From an uncultured Methylococcaceae bacterium (GTDB taxonomy: Bacteria; Pseudomonadota; Gammaproteobacteria; Methylococcales; Methylomonadaceae), in the NCBI GenBank assembly GCA_903928685.1, contig CAIYRS010000041.1, positions 1 to 52,408 on the forward strand: 52,408 nucleotides of DNA, written 5' to 3'. Under the pieces are notes generated by a model. That model did no database searches. It saw only the letters and a program-made list of their open reading frames with translations, and was not told the origin of the DNA. Both the position numbers and the translations under genes were made by a program. Positions 49,101-52,408 of the stretch are shown one piece after another. Positions within the stretch are counted from its first letter, which is position 1. Every line of letters begins with the position of its first letter.

Positions 49101-49636
49101 CGTTCTTCCTCTGGTTTACCAACGCGCTGCAATTCCAGATAAAAACTATTCGGAAACAAATCTTGCCAATAAGCCGCCAATTGTTTTGCTAAGCCGTGGT
49201 TTTCTGCCAGCAAGGCTTTGCCAATATCGCCGTCCATCGCCCCAGATAGGGCAATCAAACCCGTGTGGTTTTGCTCCAGCCACGCGCGTTGCAACATCGG
49301 CACGCCTTGGTGCTGGCCTTCTTGATAAGCCTTAGAAATCAGTTCGGTCAGCGTGGTGTAGCCTTGTTGCTGGTTAACCAACAAGGTCAGCCGAAACGGT
49401 GTCGCGGGGTCTTCAGGATTAACAATCAGCACATCGGCACCGGCAATCGGTTTAATGCCTTGGCTAATCGCCGCTTTGTAAAATTTAACTAAGGCGAACA
49501 GATTGCAATGGTCGGTAATGGCAATGGCGGGCATGTCCATTTCCACCAAGCGTTTAGTCAGTGGTTTAATTTTGACAATGCCATCGATTAAGGAAAATTC
49601 GCTGTGTAGCCGTAAGTGGACAAAGGCGGGGGGCAT
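46136..49636 (-). CDS. dnaE: DNA polymerase III alpha subunit DnaE
   Basis: DnaE is the replicative polymerase subunit. The 1166-residue length is close to the E. coli protein. It has the N-terminal PHP domain ([19 protein letters not shown]), the polymerase palm with the catalytic Asp residues in [33 protein letters not shown], the [30 protein letters not shown] segment, the helix-hairpin-helix region and a C-terminal OB domain ([33 protein letters not shown]). It is probably monocistronic here. The end is convergent with the SpoIIAA-like gene. Confidence 0.98.
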   Translation of the reverse strand: [1166 protein letters not shown]

Positions 49637-50495
49637 ACGGGGAGAAACTCCGGTTACAAAAACAAGCGGTAAATATACGCTGATAGCGCTATTAAATCGA
49701 TGGAAACTCGGCGGGGGATTGGCTTTTTGGCTTGTTGAAGGTTTTATTCAGGATTGCTTTTGGCGCTGGCGGTGAATTCGGAATTAGCCTAGGCATTGGC
49801 GCGGTAACACACAGAATCAGCGGAATGATTTCCGTTAGGCTTACGGGATAAGAGAGTAATTAGATTGAATAACTGATGTTATGCAGTAACGAATTTTTCT
49901 CCTGTGGCTATCGTTTCCGCGCTCTGGCGTTACTGCTATTAAGATAAGAGTTTAATCATTAAAAATCAGTGTATTGCATTTTTGTAGGTCGGGTTAGCGA
50001 TAGCGTAACCCGACATTTTGATGCTGAATACGTCGGGTTACGCTATCGCTAACCCGACCTACGATTGGTACGCGCCGCATGGGAACTATCAAGCAATGCC
50101 AATCAGTTGCAGCCATGCGGCGTTGGATTTTTAGAGAAAGTGAACATAAAAATTTTGCCGCAAATTTGGGTAATGCCTGCAAGGCTTGTCCGACGGTTTT
50201 TGCGGGTTTTGGGTTTGCTGTGATGAATTTGTGATTTTTTCCTTTTAATATCAATAGTTAAAAAAGTTCGGTAAGCGGCACACAACCTGCAATAGCCTTG
50301 CTTAAGAAATTGCCGGAGCACTTGTGCTGGTCAAAAAAATTGCGGGCGAATGAACATTTAAGCCAATTAACGCGATTAACTTGGCAGAAGTGATTAGTCC
50401 GGCGAATTTGTTTTATCTGCCACTTTCAAGCTTAGCCCAATGTATCAACAGGGCAGCAAGCAGCACCGATTTTTTTATAACTTTTGAGGATACCG
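49637..50495. other. Repeat-rich region upstream of dnaE
   Basis: This 859-bp region holds repeat remnants. At 49731-49760 there is a decayed REP arm (cf. 4796-4827). At 49867-49891 there is a solo terminal repeat like those of the 4386 and 7709 elements. At 49917-49950 there is a relative of the 15077 inverted-repeat arm. At 49984-50062 there is a perfect REPIN. The dnaE promoter must lie near 49640-49720. No gene recognised. Confidence 0.6.
49984..50062. repeat. Perfect REPIN, GTAGGTCGGGTTAGCG family
   Basis: Two 31-bp arms (GTAGGTCGGGTTAGCGATAG... and exact inverse complement) are separated by 17 bp. Each arm is itself a hairpin (GGGTTA/TAACCC). This two-arm design is the REPIN form propagated by RAYT transposases; no such transposase is in the window. 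Confidence 0.9.
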
Positions 50496-51875
50496 ATGCG
50501 AAGATTTGCCCACAACTTGCGTGCTAATGTGTTATTTGCACGCCTTCAGCGATTGCCTTTGCCAACTTTGTTAGTCGGCGGGTTGTTATTTTCAGTGACT
50601 CTGTTTTCCAGTTTTGATGCAGCGGCTGTGCCCAGCTTTTCCCGGCAGACTGGCGCGGCGTGTAGCCAATGCCACACGCAATCATTTGGCCCAAACTTAA
50701 CGCCGTTTGGTCGGGATTTTAAGCTCACTGGGTATACTTTAAGCACGGGGACTTCTAAATTGCCGCCGATTAGCGCGATGATTACCGGTTCATTTACCCA
50801 TACCGATAAAGACCAAGACCCCGCCAATTTAGCGTCAGGTTCTAGCAAAAACAACAATTTCACTTTTGATGAAGCCTCGTTGTTTTATGCGGGACGTATT
50901 TACGACAAGGTCGGTACGTTTAGCCAATTTACTTATGACGGTTATGGCGATAGCGTCGCTTGGGACAATACCGATTTGCGTTTTGCCGATAATACCGAGT
51001 TAGCGGATACGCCGATAACGTATGGTATTTCTTTAAACAATAATCCAACCGTGCAAGATTTATGGAACACCACGCCAGCTTGGGGATTTCCGTATACAGG
51101 GTCTGGCGTGCAACCTGGCATAGCGGCAGCAGCGATCTTAGATGGTGGTTTGGGGACATCGCAAGTTGGCGGTGCGACGGCTTACGCTATGATTGATAAT
51201 CTGCTGTATCTGGAAGCTGGCGCGTATGATTCGTTTTCCAATTCCTTACAACGCGGTTTGGCTGGCGCGTTAAGTGATTCCTTCATTAAGTTGGATGGCC
51301 CTGCGCCGTATTGGCGGATGGCGTTGCAGTACAACAATAAAGGCCATTATTTTGCGGTAGGCCATTACGGCATCAGTGCAGACGTGTTGTTGCCGAATAG
51401 TTTGGGCGATACCAGCGGTGGTGCGGATCATTTTACCGATGCCGCGTTTGACGCCACTTACCAATACATGGCGAATCCAAGACACATTGTTGAGGCGAAA
51501 ACCAGTTACATTTATGAAGACCAAAACTTTGCCTCTAGCCGCAGCGGTGGCACAGGTCGTACCGGGCTTAATACCTTTAAGTTGAATGCTGCGTATACCT
51601 TTGACCAAACCTATGGGGTGACTTTTGGTTACAATCTGGTCACGGGTTCGCGTAACAGCAATGTCTATCCAGATTTGGTCTATTACAAACCGAATAGCGA
51701 ATACTTTACCGCTGAGTTGGTGTATGTGCCGTTTGGTAAAGCCAAGTCCTTATTGAATCCGTGGTTGAATATCCGCACTAGCCTGCAATACATCGGCTAT
51801 TCGCAATTTGATGGCGTAGGTACATCGGCGAATGCCAATAACACCTTTATGGTGAATGGTTGGTTGGCGTTTTAG
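50496..51875 (+). CDS. Outer-membrane beta-barrel with N-terminal c-type haem motif
   Basis: This is a 459-residue secreted protein. The signal peptide (LPTLLVGGLLFSVTLFSSFDAAA) precedes VPSFSRQTGAACSQCHTQSFGPNLTPFGRDFKLTGYT, with a single CxxCH haem site. About 390 residues of alternating beta strands then end in MVNGWLAF, with a C-terminal Phe as in outer-membrane barrels. The ATG at 50496 has GAGGA eight bases upstream; a TTG at 50484 is less likely. The arrangement suggests a haem-bearing porin that could pass electrons across the outer membrane. No other haem protein is nearby, and function is unproven. Confidence 0.85.
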   Translation: MRRFAHNLRANVLFARLQRLPLPTLLVGGLLFSVTLFSSFDAAAVPSFSRQTGAACSQCHTQSFGPNLTPFGRDFKLTGYTLSTGTSKLPPISAMITGSFTHTDKDQDPANLASGSSKNNNFTFDEASLFYAGRIYDKVGTFSQFTYDGYGDSVAWDNTDLRFADNTELADTPITYGISLNNNPTVQDLWNTTPAWGFPYTGSGVQPGIAAAAILDGGLGTSQVGGATAYAMIDNLLYLEAGAYDSFSNSLQRGLAGALSDSFIKLDGPAPYWRMALQYNNKGHYFAVGHYGISADVLLPNSLGDTSGGADHFTDAAFDATYQYMANPRHIVEAKTSYIYEDQNFASSRSGGTGRTGLNTFKLNAAYTFDQTYGVTFGYNLVTGSRNSNVYPDLVYYKPNSEYFTAELVYVPFGKAKSLLNPWLNIRTSLQYIGYSQFDGVGTSANANNTFMVNGWLAF

Positions 51876-51897
51876 GATTATTGTCCGGAGTCCAAAT

Positions 51898-51990
51898 GTA
51901 GGATGGGCTGACGTTAGGAAGCCCATCAACGTAAGCATTCCAATGATGGACTTCCAAGGTCAGCCTTTATGCCCTTGGGTGCATCCTACA
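51898..51990. repeat. REPIN-like element, GTAGGATGGGCTGACG family
   Basis: Begins TGTAGGATGGGCTGACG and ends GGGTGCATCCTACA, with an inner hairpin GATGGGCT/AGCCCATC-type in the left arm. It is 23 bp after the haem-barrel stop, so may stabilise the 3' end of that transcript. Confidence 0.7.
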
Positions 51991-52043
51991 AATATACTGA
52001 ATGCGTGACGGTGTTTGAAATCCGTTGTCGCAGGTTTTTTATT

Positions 52044-52073
52044 TAGGAGGCCAAAACATGTTTTGGACTCCTA
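52044..52073. repeat. AAACATGTTT palindrome, copy 5
   Basis: TAGGAGGCCAAAACATG and mirror TTTTGGACTCCTA; identical to copy 3 except one base in the left arm. Confidence 0.8.
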
Positions 52074-52408
52074 AATTCAGCCACTTCAACAGCGGACAGC
52101 TATTCACAATTGAACAGTTACTTGCCGTTACGTCGCCAAAGTCTTAGATTCAGCGCCATACAGCCAAGGTAAAGTCTGTATAACCTCCCCCCTATTGCCA
52201 ATTGGGCAATATCTAACTCATTTAGGAAATTTATGGCGCCAGAACGTTTTCGTCGCTTCAAAGATACATAAGCGAGTCGCTATTTTTGCGTAAAGATTTT
52301 CTGGGCGTCCTGCCCGAAAATCCGCAAAAACTACGCGACGGTTAGATTGCTTCGCAAGCCCAGGGCGTCCTGTCACAATATCGTCCCGACCCAACAAGGG
52401 GATCGGGA

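Larger units (their letters stand above)
51876..52408. other. Non-coding region at the window end
   Basis: 533 bp with a REPIN-like element (51898-51990), the palindrome at 52044-52073, and from about 52285 a hairpin-rich stretch with GGGCGTCCTGCCC and a repeated GGGCGTCCTG. No gene recognised; the window edge may cut a further element. Confidence 0.5.

Noticed and set aside
52235-52273. Short ATG frame of 12 codons near the window end
   Set aside because: Too short, no support beyond a weak upstream AGGAAA.

Overview
The window looks like chromosomal DNA of a gammaproteobacterium of about 48-50% G+C. Gene order repeatedly matches the Pseudomonas/Methylococcales type: aroQ-accB-accC-prmA, dusB-fis, ubiG-mupP-yciK, nagZ-hpt-mtiP, recA-recX-alaS, rluC-HAD-sppA. 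The protein style, the dense REP-type repeats and the single-haem outer-membrane barrel fit a methanotroph of the order Methylococcales. That placement is an inference: no methane or methanol oxidation gene lies in the window.

Layout. 1-126 is the tail of an IS5-family transposase. 318-10344 is a mostly minus-strand housekeeping block: purH, fis, dusB, a coupled Cys-rich membrane/metal-binding pair, rlmI, a zinc-ribbon protein, prmA, accC, accB, aroQ. It is broken up by two copies of a structured, TIR-bearing repeat and by several REPIN-like hairpins. 10514-17783 is plus-strand: ubiG, mupP, yciK, sufT, an EAL-CBS-GGDEF enzyme, nagZ, hpt, mtiP. corA is convergent with mtiP. recA-recX-alaS follow, then an AT-rich GSCFA-domain gene, a HI0933-type flavoprotein, a FlgO-like lipoprotein and tgt. 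29333-35140 is a signalling locus: an HTH-REC regulator, a kinase-less PAS-GAF-REC-HPt-EAL protein and a convergent membrane hybrid histidine kinase. rne and rluC are divergent. rluC leads into a HAD phosphatase and sppA, then a PhoP/PhoQ-like two-component system split by a BrnT/BrnA toxin-antitoxin pair, then a PfkB kinase. The window closes with a small SpoIIAA-like protein, dnaE on the minus strand, and an outer-membrane haem-barrel protein.

How the genes work together. Purine synthesis and salvage (purH, hpt, mtiP), cell-wall recycling (nagZ, mupP), fatty-acid initiation (accB, accC), translation and RNA modification (dusB, rlmI, prmA, tgt, rluC, alaS), RNA turnover (rne) and DNA repair/replication (recA, recX, dnaE) are all ordinary core functions. 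The unusual material is the regulatory locus at 29-35 kb, the split two-component operon at 41-44 kb, the Cys-rich pair at 3.6-4.4 kb, the haem-barrel at 50.5 kb, and a rich set of non-coding repeats. The repeats comprise a TIR-bearing multi-hairpin element, a 47-bp module shared between two unrelated elements, a 52-bp perfect inverted repeat, five palindromes centred on AAACATGTTT, and several REPIN families with GTAGG...CCTAC ends. No tRNA, rRNA or CRISPR array was recognised.
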